Source: Lactarius indigo | Taxonomy: Eukaryota; Basidiomycota; Agaricomycetes; Russulales; Russulaceae | NCBI GenBank assembly: GCA_025766275.1 | Contig: JAFKAC010000003.1 | Span: 2,356,001 to 2,420,000, forward strand | Length of the DNA: 64,000 nucleotides | Direction of reading: 5' to 3' | Part shown: positions 1 through 11,830 of the stretch, one piece after another | Layout of the letters: each line of letters opens with the position of its first letter | Numbering within the stretch: position 1 is the stretch's first letter | Made by a program: the position numbers and the translations under genes | Notes under the pieces: generated by a model | Database searches by the model: none | The model's input: only the letters and a program-made list of their open reading frames with translations | Told to the model about the DNA's origin: nothing

Positions 1-1602
1 TTGGCGAGAGTGTGACCACGGAAGCTGAGGAGTTGCTACGCTGGCGGGGTGTGAGTCTGTGTGCTGCGTCCTTCGTCCTCTTCGGGCACCGATATTTGTT
101 GTTGTAGCGGCACAGAAGTTAGGGCCACTGACGATCCCAGAGGCGTAGACGACGCTAGGAGGGGACGGTAGGCTTGGTGGAGCGCTAGGCTTCTCCAATA
201 TCGCGTCCGAATGGGAAACCTTCTGCCGTGGAGGACGTGTTTCGGTATTGGGTCGTATATCCTGGTGCAGACTTGGCCACGGTTCTGGGGTCGGGAGGAT
301 ATGCTGACCCTCGCTTGGAAGGATGGTCGCAGAAGGAGCCAGGTCACGATAAGGTGGGGAGCGGCATTGAAACGTACGGTCTTCTTCGGCCATTAATTGC
401 GCTCTCGTCGCATGATCCCTCACTGGTGACACGCGTCTGCCCCTAGTTCCCACCTCCTCTGTGTCTTGCAAGGACATGGCGAGAGTGGGACGCACCGCTG
501 TACGAACCTCTGATGACAATCCGCGTGGCTTGATTCCTGGCCCCATGAGTCCACTAAATTGTGAAGACGAGTCCCAAGATGGTAGCGAATCCCAGCTACG
601 GTCGGAACCAGAGTTGGAGTCCGACTGACGCCGGCGCTTAGAAGGGTACGCCTCAGGGCTGACGCCTATCCTGAGAGAGGACTCAGAATACGAGTCGCGC
701 AGAAGAGGACCCGAAATGATCGTGGGTGTAATGGGAGTGCGAGGTGCAGGAGCTTGAAGATGCACACGGGGGGCTTCGAGGGCCGAACGGAAGTGCAGCT
801 CGGGGCTTCTTTGAACGGCGGAACGGGTGGTATCAGGCCGACGATCTAGGCTGGCCTTAGCCTCGAGCCTGTCCCGCTCTACTGTAGCGGCCTGGACGAG
901 GGCTTCGAGTCCGCCAAGAGGAGACTGTTGAGGGGAAACGGGGTTCAAGAGGGTCTGAGGAAAGGACGATGTCGTCGTCGAGATGCGAGAAAGTGATGAA
1001 TGGTGCATAGGAAGATGATGCCACAGGTTCTGCGTGGCGGGAGTGTCCAGGGCTGGGGGAGATAGGGGCCTGGAAGGTGTCGTATCGAGGGACATTAGCG
1101 TACGCGGGAGAGTGATAATATCCAGCGGGGGATGGCGCTAGTCGCTGTGTATAGAGAAGTGGGGAGCCAGGAGAGTGATTTGAGGGTGGATGGGTGAGTG
1201 AGACTGTTGACGCAGGGGATGCAGAAGACAGACGCGTTGTGGGGAAAGGAGATTGAGAGTATGAGGGATGGGGGGACGGAGAAGGGATGTGAAATGGTTG
1301 CGGCTGCTGGCTGGATCGCAACTGCGAGGACGACGAGTCTGGCTGGGGAAAAGGGAAGTGGTCCTGGGATGGGTTGTATGCGCGACGCGATGCCGACGCG
1401 GGAGTGGGCCAGGTGTATGAGGGGGGATGTGGCAAGTCAGGGGAAGGGGTACGACGAGACTGGGGGCGATATTGAGTCGAGGGAGGAGACAAGCTGGTCA
1501 TTGCCTTGGGCGACGAGGGGCCAGGCGGAGGCCGGTTAGGAGATGTCGTTGGAGGGTCATCTTCACACAAAGAGCTGAGATGGAGACTCTACGGGACGCC
1601 AT
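1..1602 (-). CDS. Ser/Pro-rich protein, N-terminal part (runs off left edge)
   Basis: A long minus-strand reading frame encodes a low-complexity protein rich in Ser, Pro, Gln and Tyr. The best start is the ATG at 1602, giving MASRRVSISAL, then continuing one frame over as LCEDDPPTTSP. A T-run at 1569-1571 one base short would explain the shift. Short N-termini of the form RRVSISALL followed by acidic and proline-rich sequence are seen in several basidiomycete regulatory proteins, but no DNA-binding or catalytic domain is visible before the window ends, so function is unknown. The frame is clear to about 857; nearer the edge the sequence stays Ser/Pro-biased but the frame is uncertain and may contain introns. 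It could be a transcription regulator whose domain lies outside the window; this is a guess. Confidence 0.5.
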
Positions 1603-2115
1603 TGCATTGATGGAACGAACAAAGAGTACAAAGACGAAAACGAAAATGGAAATGTACAACGAGACATTGCGACACAACCCACACAGCGGTCACGAACAAC
1701 CGCCGTTGGAAATAATCAACATTTCCACTGCCACGCAAACGGGTGGGCCGCACCCAAGTCCCATCGTTCACAACCTCACGGTATTCTTGCTCTCCAGCCT
1801 ACATGACGGTCTCGAGGTCCTCGACCCACTCCAGTCCTGCAACAGGCGGGCGAATCATCGTCGAGATGCTTTTTCTAGGCTAGAGAACCCAGAAATACAT
1901 AAGTGCGTCTATAGTGTGGTAATTATGCCCACATACCTGTGTTTAGCGTTGAGAGACAAAAAAAATGAGAAAACGAGGGAACCTGATGAAGGAAGATGCC
2001 GAGACGTGGGAAATGGCTATACAGAGGTGGCTGACAAGAGGACCCCGATAACCGTTGCTATCATCCCACCGACGACGACCGCATCTGTCTGACTTAAAAG
2101 AGCGCACCGTCAAGC
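1603..2115. promoter_or_regulatory. Divergent intergenic region
   Basis: About 510 bases separate the minus-strand Ser/Pro-rich gene from the plus-strand STM1 gene. No convincing coding sequence is visible; a long plus-strand frame here has no family resemblance. It presumably carries both promoters. A short AT-rich stretch near 1955-1975 is the only compositional feature seen. Confidence 0.4.
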
Positions 2116-3378
2116 ATGTCGGTGGCCTCTGCCAACCCTTTTGCCCTTCTGCTGGAAGGTCAGTCTATCGACCACCGTCCTCTTACTCTACGTCAATAAT
2201 TCAATAAATATAGAAGACTCTCGTCCTGGCTCCCCTGCCCCCGCCTCCAAAAATAAAGACACCCCTACTTCTCAATCCGCACGTAATGCTGCCAAACCTA
2301 CTAAGGGACCCGCTTCCCGTGGCGGCCGATACTACGCTCGCGGGGGCAAACCGTTGAGAGATTCGACTCAGGATAACCAGGAAGAGGCCCCTGCTGGTGA
2401 TGAAAGCGCCAAGAAGAAGGGTAAGTACGCACGCCTCTACTTCCCTGACATCTATGTAATCTTATCGTCCCATTAATAGATGGAGAAGGTAGGGGTAGGG
2501 GTAGGGGTAGGGGCCGTGCTGGTGGTGGTCGTGGTGAAGGACGTGGTGGTCGCGGTGGTCGTCAATTTGACAGACATAGCGGGACTGGCAGGACGTACGT
2601 TTTCCGTTTCCCGATTTATTACTTCCTCTGACCTTGGCCCACTATTCACGCTCCCCAGTGACTCTGACAAGAAAATCCATCAGAGTTGGGGAGGCGACGA
2701 GGGTGGCGCCGAACTCAAAGCAGAGGAAGCTGGGACGACCGATGCCCAAGCTGAGGGCGCTGCTGCCTCAACTGACGACTGGGGCGCATCTGTGCCAACC
2801 GATAACTGGGCTGCCCCTGCGACTGACGACTGGGGGGCTCCACCCGCTGAGGGTGGCAACGCTCCTGCTGCTGAAGGCGAGAAGGGTGACGATGGCCGCA
2901 AGCCAAGAGAACGCGAAGTAGAGGAAGAAGATAACACCATCTCCTACGATCAGTACCTCGCCCAGTTGAAGGAGACTGCGGCAGCATCGATTCCCAAGCT
3001 GGAGGGCGTCCGGGAGGCCAATGAAGGTGCGGACAACGTTTGGGGCGATGTCACTGAACACAAGAAGAACGAGGACGATGAGGCCTACTTTGTTGGCAAG
3101 GTACGATGAGTTCTTGACGTGACGACCTCCGTGTAACACTTTTGTAGTCCAAAACCTCGACAAAGTCCCGCGCAGAGAAGAAAGAAAAGGTTTATATTGA
3201 GATCGACGCACGCTTTGAACGGCCCAGCCGCGGAGGGCGCGGTCGTGGCGGTGATCGTGGACGTGGAGAACGTGGACGCGGCGGTAGTCGTGGGGGAAGC
3301 ACTAGGGGAGGTCGTTCCAATGGCGCTTCTGCGGCTGTTAACGTTGACGATGAGACTGCGTTCCCTTCCTTGTCGTAA
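2116..3378 (+). CDS. STM1: Stm1/HABP4-family ribosome-associated RNA-binding protein
   Basis: Five exons are inferred: 2116-2158, 2214-2420, 2480-2594, 2659-3100 and 3148-3378. The N-terminus MSVASANPFALLLE is the hallmark opening of Stm1 proteins (yeast has MSNPFDLLG). Next come a Ser/Pro/Ala linker, an RGRGRG tract, a Gly/Arg-rich block ending in RQFDRHSGTGRTDSDKKIHQ, which is the HABP4/PAI-RBP1 signature, then acidic tryptophan repeats of the form DDWGAP, a YDQYLAQLKE motif and a second RGG-rich tail ending FPSLS. In yeast, Stm1 binds non-translating 80S ribosomes and acts in ribosome preservation and mRNA decay; the same role is inferred. All splice sites are GT-AG and keep frame. The start is fixed by family conservation. 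Confidence 0.9.
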
Positions 3379-3634
3379 ACTTTGCTACGCATAGTCATCG
3401 TGTAGGTTGTTGGGAGACAAAAGTTTATTGGGATTGTACCGTTATATTCTGTATCGTCCTGCTCTTTTCATGCTTGAACCGTGCATAATCTATGTTCGTC
3501 TCGTACTGTATCCTGCCAATTTCCATCGCATGCCCGGGCGTCATCAATGAAATTTAATGAAAACCTGGGATTGTTAATCCCCGTAATTTTCGCCACATAC
3601 ATCGATCTTCTGATTGTTCCCCTGATCATTTCCC

Positions 3635-4836
3635 ATGACTTTGGAAACTATCTACATCCTTAGACATGGTATTGTGCACAGAAGTGTGCTGTCACTCAAG
3701 CCCCAGCTCACCATAATGCAGGTTTCAGGTTGAACTGGGTCACCACAAATTGGTTGGTATTTGTGTATCTTTTAGCTCGACCAGGATAGTACTGACCAGA
3801 GTCGTTCTTATCGCATAGGAAGAGCGTAACTGGTCTCCCCCGCGACCCTCCCCTCGCCGCGTTTGGAGAGGTGTGTACTTCAGATGTGACCGTCGACATC
3901 CACGTCTTACTTTTTTCCTCTCAAGACCCAAGCAAAGGAGGTCGCCGATCACTTCTTGTCACTACCCGAAGACCAGCGCCCAACAGCGATATTTTCCTCG
4001 CCTTACTGTGAGAACACGCCCGAATGCCATCCGTACCCCCTTTCAACGACGTTTGATCCCCCAGATCGCTGTTTGCAAACGTCGAAACCGACGGCGGTAG
4101 CTTTGGGATTACCGATATACGTCGAACACGGTGAGCTGGCCTGCAGACATGCCTTTCGTTTCGATTTTCTCAAACTCGAATACTACACAGGCATAGCCGA
4201 GTGGTATTCGCCCGTCGAACCCGGGACGGGTCTTCACCCCCGCCCGTCTTCCGCAAGCGCCCTCAAGGCTTACTTCCCCGAGATCGATGACTCGTGGTCC
4301 TCGCTATGGTACTGCTCCCGCAAGGGCGAGGACGTGGAAGCCTTACACGACCGCATCGCAGGCTTTCTCGCCATTTTCGTCCCAGAAGTGCAGCGGCGCT
4401 TTTCCGGCGCGCACAAGCGGATTTTGCTCGTCAGCCACGCCGCCACGGTCATCGCCCTCACGCGGGAGCTCGTGGGCGAACGAAGCCTCTCGTTCCGTGC
4501 CGCTTGCTGCTCGCTGACAGTGCTAGATCGCAAAGCAGGAGACGCCGCACAGCTTGCGGTCGTCGGCGGTTGGAACGCAATGGTATTGAGTGATGGTAGC
4601 CATCTCAAAGACGGCGCGCAGCGGGACTGGGGATTTGAGGACATAGCCATCGCTGATGGAAAGGTCAGTGCCATCACATTTGCAGTCTTTACTGAGAATT
4701 TATCATCTGGTTCACACCCCCTTCGCATTTGACACTCCCACCATAGGTTATAAATGACCACGGCGTGCCAGGAACGGAGGATGAGAAAGACGAGCCCGTG
4801 GGCTCCCAAATCATAGAGTTATCTTCTAGAATGTAA
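3635..4836 (+). CDS. Histidine phosphatase (phosphoglycerate mutase-like, TFIIIC55/Tfc7-like)
   Basis: The gene opens with MTLETIYILRHGFRLNW, containing the RHG catalytic motif, split by an intron after CAT G at 3668. Small exons follow: VTTNW, then KSVTGLPRDPPLAAFGE, then TQAKEVADHFLSL. The motif SSPYYRCLQTSKP carries the second conserved Arg and is itself split by an intron near 4010. EHGIAEWYSP is formed across another intron near 4131-4190. RILLVSHAATV near 4420 supplies the second catalytic His. The C-terminus ends IIELSSRM after a last intron at about 4664-4746. Fungal proteins of this form are related to the TFIIIC tau55 subunit and to generic two-histidine phosphatases. Substrate is unknown. 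All catalytic residues of the superfamily are present, so it is probably active. Confidence 0.85.
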
Positions 4837-4926
4837 ACCCACATATCAGCAGTAGTCCTACAACCATCGTTAAACATTCGACGCCCCCACATATCAGGTC
4901 CAATTGCTCCCCGTAGAGATCGTTAA

Positions 4927-6236
4927 CTAAAAAGTGACATACGCGCTCGCGTAGCTCACGCTCGAATCTTTGATCGTGAGGCATTGGCTACTCTGTTCGT
5001 ACTTCACCCATCGCAAATGCGGCGACTTGGCGTGCTCCTCTTGCAACACTGCCAATGTGCCGAGCAGCACACCAATGGGGTGCCGCCCGCAAATCGTGTT
5101 CTTCGTCCGAGCGAGATAGTCTGCGAAGAAGAAATGTGCCTGGTGTGCGGTGGATGGCGGGAGTGTGAGGAGTTCCATCGCCTCGTGATCGAGAGCAGAG
5201 ATGGATTCATGAATTGGGAAAGTGGAAAGGTCGTGCGATGAAGCCGTGGAACGGGAAAGCCGGATTGGGGTAGTGGGTCCAGAAGGGGATTGCGACAAGT
5301 AAAACGTATACGAGAAGCGGGTGCCCCAGTGACAAAAATCGCTAGAGATAACGAAGAATGTGTCTTCGCTCGCGAGGTACGGTGCCAGTATACGTCCGAA
5401 AGCCGCCTCTTTCTTCTCGTCGATGGCCCCCACCAGGATTGGAACAATAGAAATATCTTTCCTGGGCACGAAGCCGTGAGCTGTGTACAAGTGTGGGCAA
5501 TACCGAAAGACACACCCTTCAAAGACCTTGCGGATGTAGGGTAGGTGCATCTCAATGCTGTGTTCATCTTCGTCAGTGTCTAGTTCCATCTGTGAGAATT
5601 GGCCAGTATTATTCAACTCGTCAATGGCTGGAAAGTAATATAAGATAGGAAGGCGAGCGAGATCAAAGGTACATACTAGGCCGATCGAGAGGCAACGGGC
5701 CAATAGGAGTGGCGTATTCGACACACTTAGACAGCGCGCATCCGTCAAGATAGACGTGGTGTGAAGGGCCAAGGACGAAGACGCGCTTACTGGCATGTAA
5801 GACACAAAGGTGAGGCGGATGCCCAAGATGATCTGGATTAAGGAACTGTGCTCACATGCCCGCAGTACTGATACTTTTATATGCCCAGGCGGCTGTCCGG
5901 CCAGAGTAGGAGTACCCAGCGTGTCTATCGTCTCGTTAGAATGTTACTGGGTACGTTATGGTGTTGCTGCACTAACGGGGCGATGATCGCCTTACAATTA
6001 GCGATTGGCGGCGAATACGACGAGGACGACGAAACAGCGTCAAGCCATTTAGAGAGCTCGCTGTTAAGATCGTTGGCTGTGGCGAAATGTGCTCTAAGAT
6101 CGGAGCGCAATCGTGGTTATGGTGCGTACTGACAGTCTGCTGTGTACCACGAGTCCGCATGAGTTGCTCGTCTATCATTGAACGTCTGACGATGTCCTTG
6201 GTAAACAGTGTACTAGTGACCCTACCTGACAGACAT
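4927..6236 (-). CDS. MEMO1 family protein
   Basis: Exons read from the start MSV at 6236 give RRATHADSWYTAD, SNDLNSELSKWLDAV, AIIAPHAGYSYSGRTAAWAY, SKRVFVLGPSHHVYLDG, LDTDEDEHSIEMHLPY, ISIVPILVGA, FVISSDFCHWG, NTICGRHPIGVLL and a tail EQSSQCLTIKDSSVSYASAY. This matches human MEMO1 nearly end to end. The three residues known to coordinate metal in MEMO1 are present: His in PHAGY, His in GPSHH and Cys in TICGRHP. MEMO proteins share their fold with class III extradiol dioxygenases; reported roles are in cytoskeletal signalling, redox and copper/iron handling. The fungal role is inferred only. At least four short introns are needed. The next minus-strand gene upstream is the tetraspan protein. 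Confidence 0.9.
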
Positions 6237-6399
6237 TGCGTGCCTTCGCGAGATGGACACGGATGGGGACAAGGGGGCAGTGGGGAATACTAGTGCGGGG
6301 TCCGGGCCGAAAGGTCAAACACGATAAGTTACAATTAGCAGCTAATATACATATTGGAAGATCGTATGTCTACAATCACACGTAAAAACCCTGGCGCTG

Positions 6400-7026
6400 C
6401 TAGATTGACCAAGTTATTCGAGCTGAGATGTCATTGTAGCTGTAAATACTCACATTGCTTCGTGCGGTTCGCACCCACGTGACGGAGAGGAATAACGTGG
6501 TCATGCAGAGCATCAATTCAATCCAGGCCAGAGATTTGGGGGATAGGGAGTGCGGACAACTGTTGTACGTGAGCTATCATCACAGGCAGGAGAAGGCCGA
6601 TATATACTAGTAAAAGTCAGATGGATTTCCTTTACAACCCTTGCCCGCCCTTGCATTGTGGGTGTAACCCATGGCCGAACCCTGCGACGTATGACTTAGA
6701 GGATATAAATGAGACCAAGTGTCGGGTAATACCCAGACAATTGCAGCGGCGAGAATCCAAAAAATAGAGCCGAATAGATTAGACAAGAGTTGGACGCTGC
6801 CACCCGTAGACCATAATACATATATCAGTGGAGACGAGACGGTGCAGAGGGCATTAAATAAGAGAAGTGTGAGTCTGCGGGAGAGTTAGAGATATTTGAA
6901 CCTCAAGGAAACTAAGAATAAATACAATGGCCCCCCTCTCCAGCCTGCTACGAGATAGGCAGTGAGACCCAGCTCGACTGCTGCGGAGGATACGGCGAGA
7001 GTAAAAAGGGCTGGATACAGTTGCAT
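6400..7026 (-). CDS. Small tetraspan membrane protein (MARVEL-like topology)
   Basis: Reading minus from the ATG at 7026, four hydrophobic segments are seen: MQLYPALFTLAVSSAAVELG and following TAYLVAGW; TLLLFNALCTVSSPLIYVLW; LFGSIFWILAAAIVW; and SLAWIELMLCMTTLFLSVTW, followed by RTARSN and a stop at 6400. Between segments three and four lies a short Gly/Cys-containing loop (NARAGKGCKGNPSDFYYC). The layout of four helices with a Cys-containing outer loop before helix four resembles basidiomycete MARVEL-domain proteins. Three introns are assumed; the donor of the first (about 51 nt) is the least certain. Function unknown, presumably in the plasma or an endomembrane. The gene is head-to-head with the RasGEF, about 110 bases apart. 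Confidence 0.65.
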
Positions 7027-7138
7027 GCTGAGAAGGTGAGACGGTGGCTGACGTAATGTATTTGAAGACGGGCATCGGTTGGCTGTGTACTGGCCGGCTG
7101 CTGGTCACTCACTCTCATTTATTTACAGGCTGCTCATC
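7027..7138. promoter_or_regulatory. Short divergent promoter between tetraspan and RasGEF genes
   Basis: Only about 110 bases lie between the two opposed start codons (7026 minus, 7139 plus), so the promoters must overlap or be shared. No known motif was recognised. Confidence 0.4.
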
Positions 7139-10100
7139 ATGTCGACGTCATCCAATAGCAATAAATCTACTGGTCTCCCGAATATCCCATCCTTTCCCCC
7201 AATTGAAATCCCCAGCACCTCCACTCTCCGTTCTTCAGTCGATCATCTCCCTCCTCTTGATGAGGACTCGCATCTTTCTCCCAGTACATTCACATCACTT
7301 TCTCCTCCACCTTATCATCACCCTGTAAAGTCAAGTGACGGTACTCCTCAGCCATCGCCTACTAGCGCTTCTTCGCTCTCTCCAAACTTGCGCAAGGCTT
7401 TCTCTGTCGACTCTTTCTACCGTCCGTCCCGTCACTCTCCCGTCCACGCAACCAGTCGCCAGCGTGGAGTAACCACCGCTTCTCCGGTAGATGAACAGCG
7501 CCGTAGCCAGGTGTCAAGTTGGCAGTTTCAGGCCCTTGAGTCACCTCAAGTCTCGTACGTTCCCCGTGAACCCAGTTTTCAATTTCCCGGGCGCAGCCGT
7601 GGTGCTAGCGTTAGCACTACGGGCGACGAAACCAGTCCTTCAATACCGGAGGAGTCAAACGGCGATGTCACGATGCGGGATATCCCTATTGGGGCAAAGA
7701 GAACCAAAATCAGGGGCAAGTTGCGTCCCACACTGCCTCCTGGAGAGCTTCCGTTACCATCAAAACTTCATGTCACGAATCCTTCTACCCCGCCTATCAC
7801 CAGTGGTGACAGCAGCCCACGACTTCCCGCTGCTACGATCGAAGATCTTTTACATCGAAAGTCCAAAGCAGGTCCGTCCAATCGACCAAGTCGGGGCGAC
7901 TTCACTGGCCTTGGATCTACGAACAACGGCATTGGCACCGATTTTGGTAGCACGATGTTGCAATCGGTCAGTCGTACTCTTCTCGTCTATGTTATCGACG
8001 CCCGAAATTCAACGGCCTGAAAGGTCACCGTGGCTGTGATTGGAGCAAAAGGCTGCGGAAGATCTACCGCCATCTCGAAAGGATTGAAAGCGTATAAGTT
8101 GACAGAACCTGTGGTAGTTCAGGATGGCACCGAGGATGAAACTCCCCATCAGTGTGGGTATACGACATCGTTCGAGTGAAACAATGTCCTGATTGTTCGT
8201 TCCACCTCAGATACTCTTCGACAGGGTAAAGTGATTGATGAACATGGAGCCGATGCGGTTCTCAATGTTTTGGAAGTTGACGCTGCTATTCTCAAAGCAC
8301 GTCTGGAGTCTGACCAGCCCATGTGGCCAGAACAATCCCCGCCTTTGGACGGCGTGATACTGTGCTGTGATGTCTCGAAGAAGGACTCATTTGCAGAGGT
8401 GGAGGGTGTCCTACGTTTGTATACTCTTTCTTACGGCGCCCTCAATGCTAACCATTAGACAGCGGAATTCCGAGCAGCAAGGCTTCCAATAGTTGCTTTA
8501 GCATGCAGATGCGATCTTGAGAACCTTTTAGATCTGAAAAGGGTCCACGAACGGCTATCGACGTTTGACATTGGCCTTGTCAAGGTCACGATTTCCAATG
8601 AGGCAGGAAAGAACCGGCTACGCTTAGCTTTTGAGTGGCTCTTGGGAGCTGTCAACCGCAACCGACGTTCGCTAGCTCCATTTTTAGAGTTAAGCTCACA
8701 GGATTCTAACTCGTCAACTGCGTTTCTAGGTACAGATCACGTCGATGTCATCAACTACCAGAATCCTGCTTCTCCGGAGGTTCTCACGGCAACGCCACCC
8801 TGGGAAATACAGCGCTCGGATACGGCAACGCCAACTGCTGCCATGAATGGGTCCTCTGAGCCCTCCCAGGTTCCATCGTCTTACGACGCGCACACTGTCA
8901 CAACTTCAACACCTTCCATCCATATCCGGCCAACGGGCGACTTGCTTACTTTTAACGCAGAAGCGACAACTAAGGGTGTACTTGACCATGACAAGTCACA
9001 GGATGTAGCAGACAGAGAGGCTAAGTCCAGCGTCAGTGCCGTTTCTCTACTGGCAATTGTCCCAGGAGCGGAGCTGTCTAGTTTAACCGACAGTACCGAG
9101 CCAACCGACGATATGCCAGAAGATCGTCCCGGTGTACCCGAGAGAGACAGGTAAATAGTCGAACTCAAATCTCTCAGAAAGTGCTAAATAATGCCGTAAC
9201 TGAACAACAGTCGATATGTGCCCTGGGCCACGCTAGACGAACTTCTTGATAGACTCCTTTTCTTGGCCATCAGCGACGACGGTAAGGCCCAATTTCTCAT
9301 AGGTTGATGAAATACCGATCGCTTGGTTTAGATTGGGGGTTCATCTCACACTTTTTACTCACTTATCGTCGGTTTGCGAATCCACGAAGTCTCATTTTAG
9401 CCATGCAGAAGCGCATGCGCCAGCTAGACCAAGGCTCCGATGATCCAATGTTTGCGTGTTTCGCACAAATGAGGTACGACAAGTATTATTTTTTTGAGTA
9501 GACCTGTACTCATGCACACCCTTTCCCCTAGGATATGCCATCTCTTGGAAGTTTGGATCCAGGATTACCCCCACGATTTTGTCGTCGGTGCTGCCGCGGA
9601 TGCCCTCAACGCGCTGATCAAGTCTATCGTCACCAAGACACACCTTCTCCACTACGGATCCGACCTACTTCCTTTTCTTGAGGCGCGCCCACTTCATGAC
9701 AAGGATTCTGTGTGGGCCATGAAAGTCGACGAGCCCACTGTAGAGAATGATGACTTCGACGATGATGACGATGATGACGACCACGTTATCCCAATGATAG
9801 AATCGACTTCAACACAGATCCAGCTCTCAGAAGAGGCAAAACCAACTCGGCCTCAATTACAGAGCACCGTCGCGGAACGCAAACCCAGCCTCCCTCTCAG
9901 TGCCAGGAGTAACGGGACCTCGGCAACTGACCAGGCTGAAAGTGTAAAAGAAGTTCTCAAAAACCTTCTAATCACATCAGCGAAGCTAGGCAACTGTGAA
10001 CCTCTGCACGTAGCTGAGGAAATCACAAGAGTTGGAAAACGCCTATTTCTCTTGATTGAGGTGGGAATCGTTTTTAATCCCCATTATCGTCTTGAGTCAC

Positions 10101-11002
10101 ATTTGGTCTACCTCCCAGCCACGAGACTGGTTACACCACGTGTTGGTTTCCGGAAAGAAAGATCCCGAGACCAATTCCATTGCACGGTTCAACGAGATGT
10201 CTGAACATTTGGCTGATTGGTTCGTTCCAAACCATTATGATATTTGGTTACCCTATTGAGTATGGTGCCAGGGTCGTCTCCCTGATTCTATGCCACGACA
10301 AGCCCAAAAACAGAGCGAAGCAAATTGAGAAGCTGGTGGAGATTGCCGAAAAGCTGAGAGCTCTGAATAATTACTCGGCACTGCGCGCATTTGTTGCTGG
10401 GATCAACAGCGCCACCTATCCTGGCGACCCTGCAATTGCGAAATTCCAAGAGAACAACCCGAAGTTGCACAAACACCTTCAATCTTGGGAATTACTATTC
10501 AACTCGACTGGTTCACATCGTACCTATCGAATGGCGCTCCGCAACTCAAAAGGTCCTTGTATTCCTGCCTTGTGAGTAAGACTCGCTCATCCCGCTCCTT
10601 CTACTCACCTGGGCAACAGGGAAGTACACCTATCTGATCTCATTCGAGCTCACGTTGGAAACGGGGATTTTCACCCAGAAGATCCTTCGAAGATCCATTG
10701 GGCTAAATTTAATATGATGGGCAGGTTTGTACACCTCGTTAAAAAATACCAACTGCGATGTCACGGCGTGGAAGACGGTTACTCGTTTGAGGAGCGTCCG
10801 GAGTTACAAGGAATCTTGAACGTCACGATCATGCATAACGAGGTGGGCCTTTACATTTTTATACCTCGAAGACAACAACCTACCTGGCTTTCATAAGATG
10901 CAAATGTCGCGGATCGCTCCTCCACCGGACGGTGAGGAATCTCGTGATTATTCAGATCGGCGAGATGCGGCACTTATTCGCAGGCTGGTGTTCTGGGTGT
11001 GA
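7139..11002 (+). CDS. Ras guanine nucleotide exchange factor with N-terminal GTPase-like domain
   Basis: The start MSTSSNSNKSTGLPNIP at 7139 leads into about 280 residues of Ser/Pro-rich sequence. A Ras-like region follows: VAVIGAKGCGRSTAI (P-loop form), DGVILCCDVSKKDSF and IVALACRCDLENLL, where the usual NKxD guanine-binding motif is changed to CRCD. A RasGEF N-terminal module follows (YVPWATLDELLDRLLF, FISHFLLTYRRFANP, MRQLDQGS, ICHLLEVWIQDYPHDF), then an acidic run of Asp near 9760, then the catalytic Cdc25 domain: WLHHVLVSGKKDPETNSIARFN, IEIAEKLRALNNY-type helix (VEIAEKLRALNNYSALRAF), LSDLIRAHVGN and KIHWAKFNMMGRFV. It ends RRDAALIRRLVFWV. The product should activate a Ras-type GTPase at membranes. 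At least seven introns are needed. The Ras-like part probably does not bind GTP normally. Confidence 0.87.
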
Positions 11003-11282
11003 CCATTTCGCATCTCTCTCGTTTATTTAAAGTCCATGCAAACCCACACACCATTTATATTCCATTGTTATCCTTAACGCTGTCTGCTATTCAGGATACC
11101 CTCATACATACGATAGTGTATGTACATACAGGCGATGACCGCCAATGCAATATAAGCACATACCACCAGCACAATCATAGCGTGATCACGCGATAGGGAC
11201 AGGTTGCGAGTGACTAATTCAGTTTTATTCAGTCTCACAGACGGAGTATTTACAGGCTCGCCCGTAGTCTACACCATATTTT

Positions 11283-11830
11283 CCAAGTTCTTGATTCTTA
11301 GGCCCACGAAGCTCGGCATCACGATCAAACCTAGTCTCTCGTCTCTCTCATCGATGGTCATGCGTAGAGCGGCCTTGACCGTATCTTCTCGTCGCGTGCG
11401 GCAGCTGCAGAAGAAGGATGATGATGTGATTACATTTGCTAAACGAACTACGATGGGAAGAGCGAAGAAAGGCCAGCTCAAGGATGTGCTAGTCAACCGA
11501 ACTTCTTCACGCACCATTCAAGGTGGTTGTCGTTCTGCAGTCATTTGTCAAACTACATTCAACCAACTCTAGAGAGAACCAAGTTGAGCCCCCCGGAGAT
11601 TGATGACATCCGTGTCAGCGTCGGGTCGAGAAAAAGCACCACGAATGGGAACCTACGATAGAAACCGCCATCCACCCTCGCCGTTATATGTTTCCCGTGG
11701 CGTAGCGCTGGCGGTTGGGATCCCTGACTGCGTCCCACTTCCCGTCGTCCATCGGCTCTGCTCTCACTAATCGCTGACAGCAGAGGTCTCAAATCGCGGG
11801 AAGACGGAATGGATGGTACCATTGACTAGG
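11283..11830 (+). pseudogene. Truncated 3-ketoacyl-CoA thiolase pseudogene
   Basis: This plus-strand stretch matches the 5' part of the thiolase gene at 52822-54537 of this window. It reads RRAALTVSS, QLQKKDDDVITFAKRTTMGR, AKKGQLKDV, then after an intron-like stretch and a frame break, RHPPSPLYVSRGVALAVGIP. The intact gene has RRTASTVSS, QLLQKKDDDVVITFAKRTAMGR and CHPPSPLYVSRAAALAAGIP. The parental start codon is changed to ACG in the copy and similarity stops soon after the position of the catalytic Cys loop (VHRLCSH for VNRLCSS). Intron-like sequence between homologous exons is retained, so it arose by DNA duplication and not through mRNA. The copy is in the opposite orientation to its parent, 41 kb away. 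Confidence 0.85.

Noticed and set aside
2489..2515. GGGGTA repeats resembling telomeric sequence
   Set aside because: They are in frame inside the STM1 gene and encode the Arg-Gly tract; no array extends beyond the exon.
6920..6950. A 27-base intron in the tetraspan gene
   Set aside because: Too short for splicing; a donor GTATTT further upstream gives a 51-base intron and keeps the frame.
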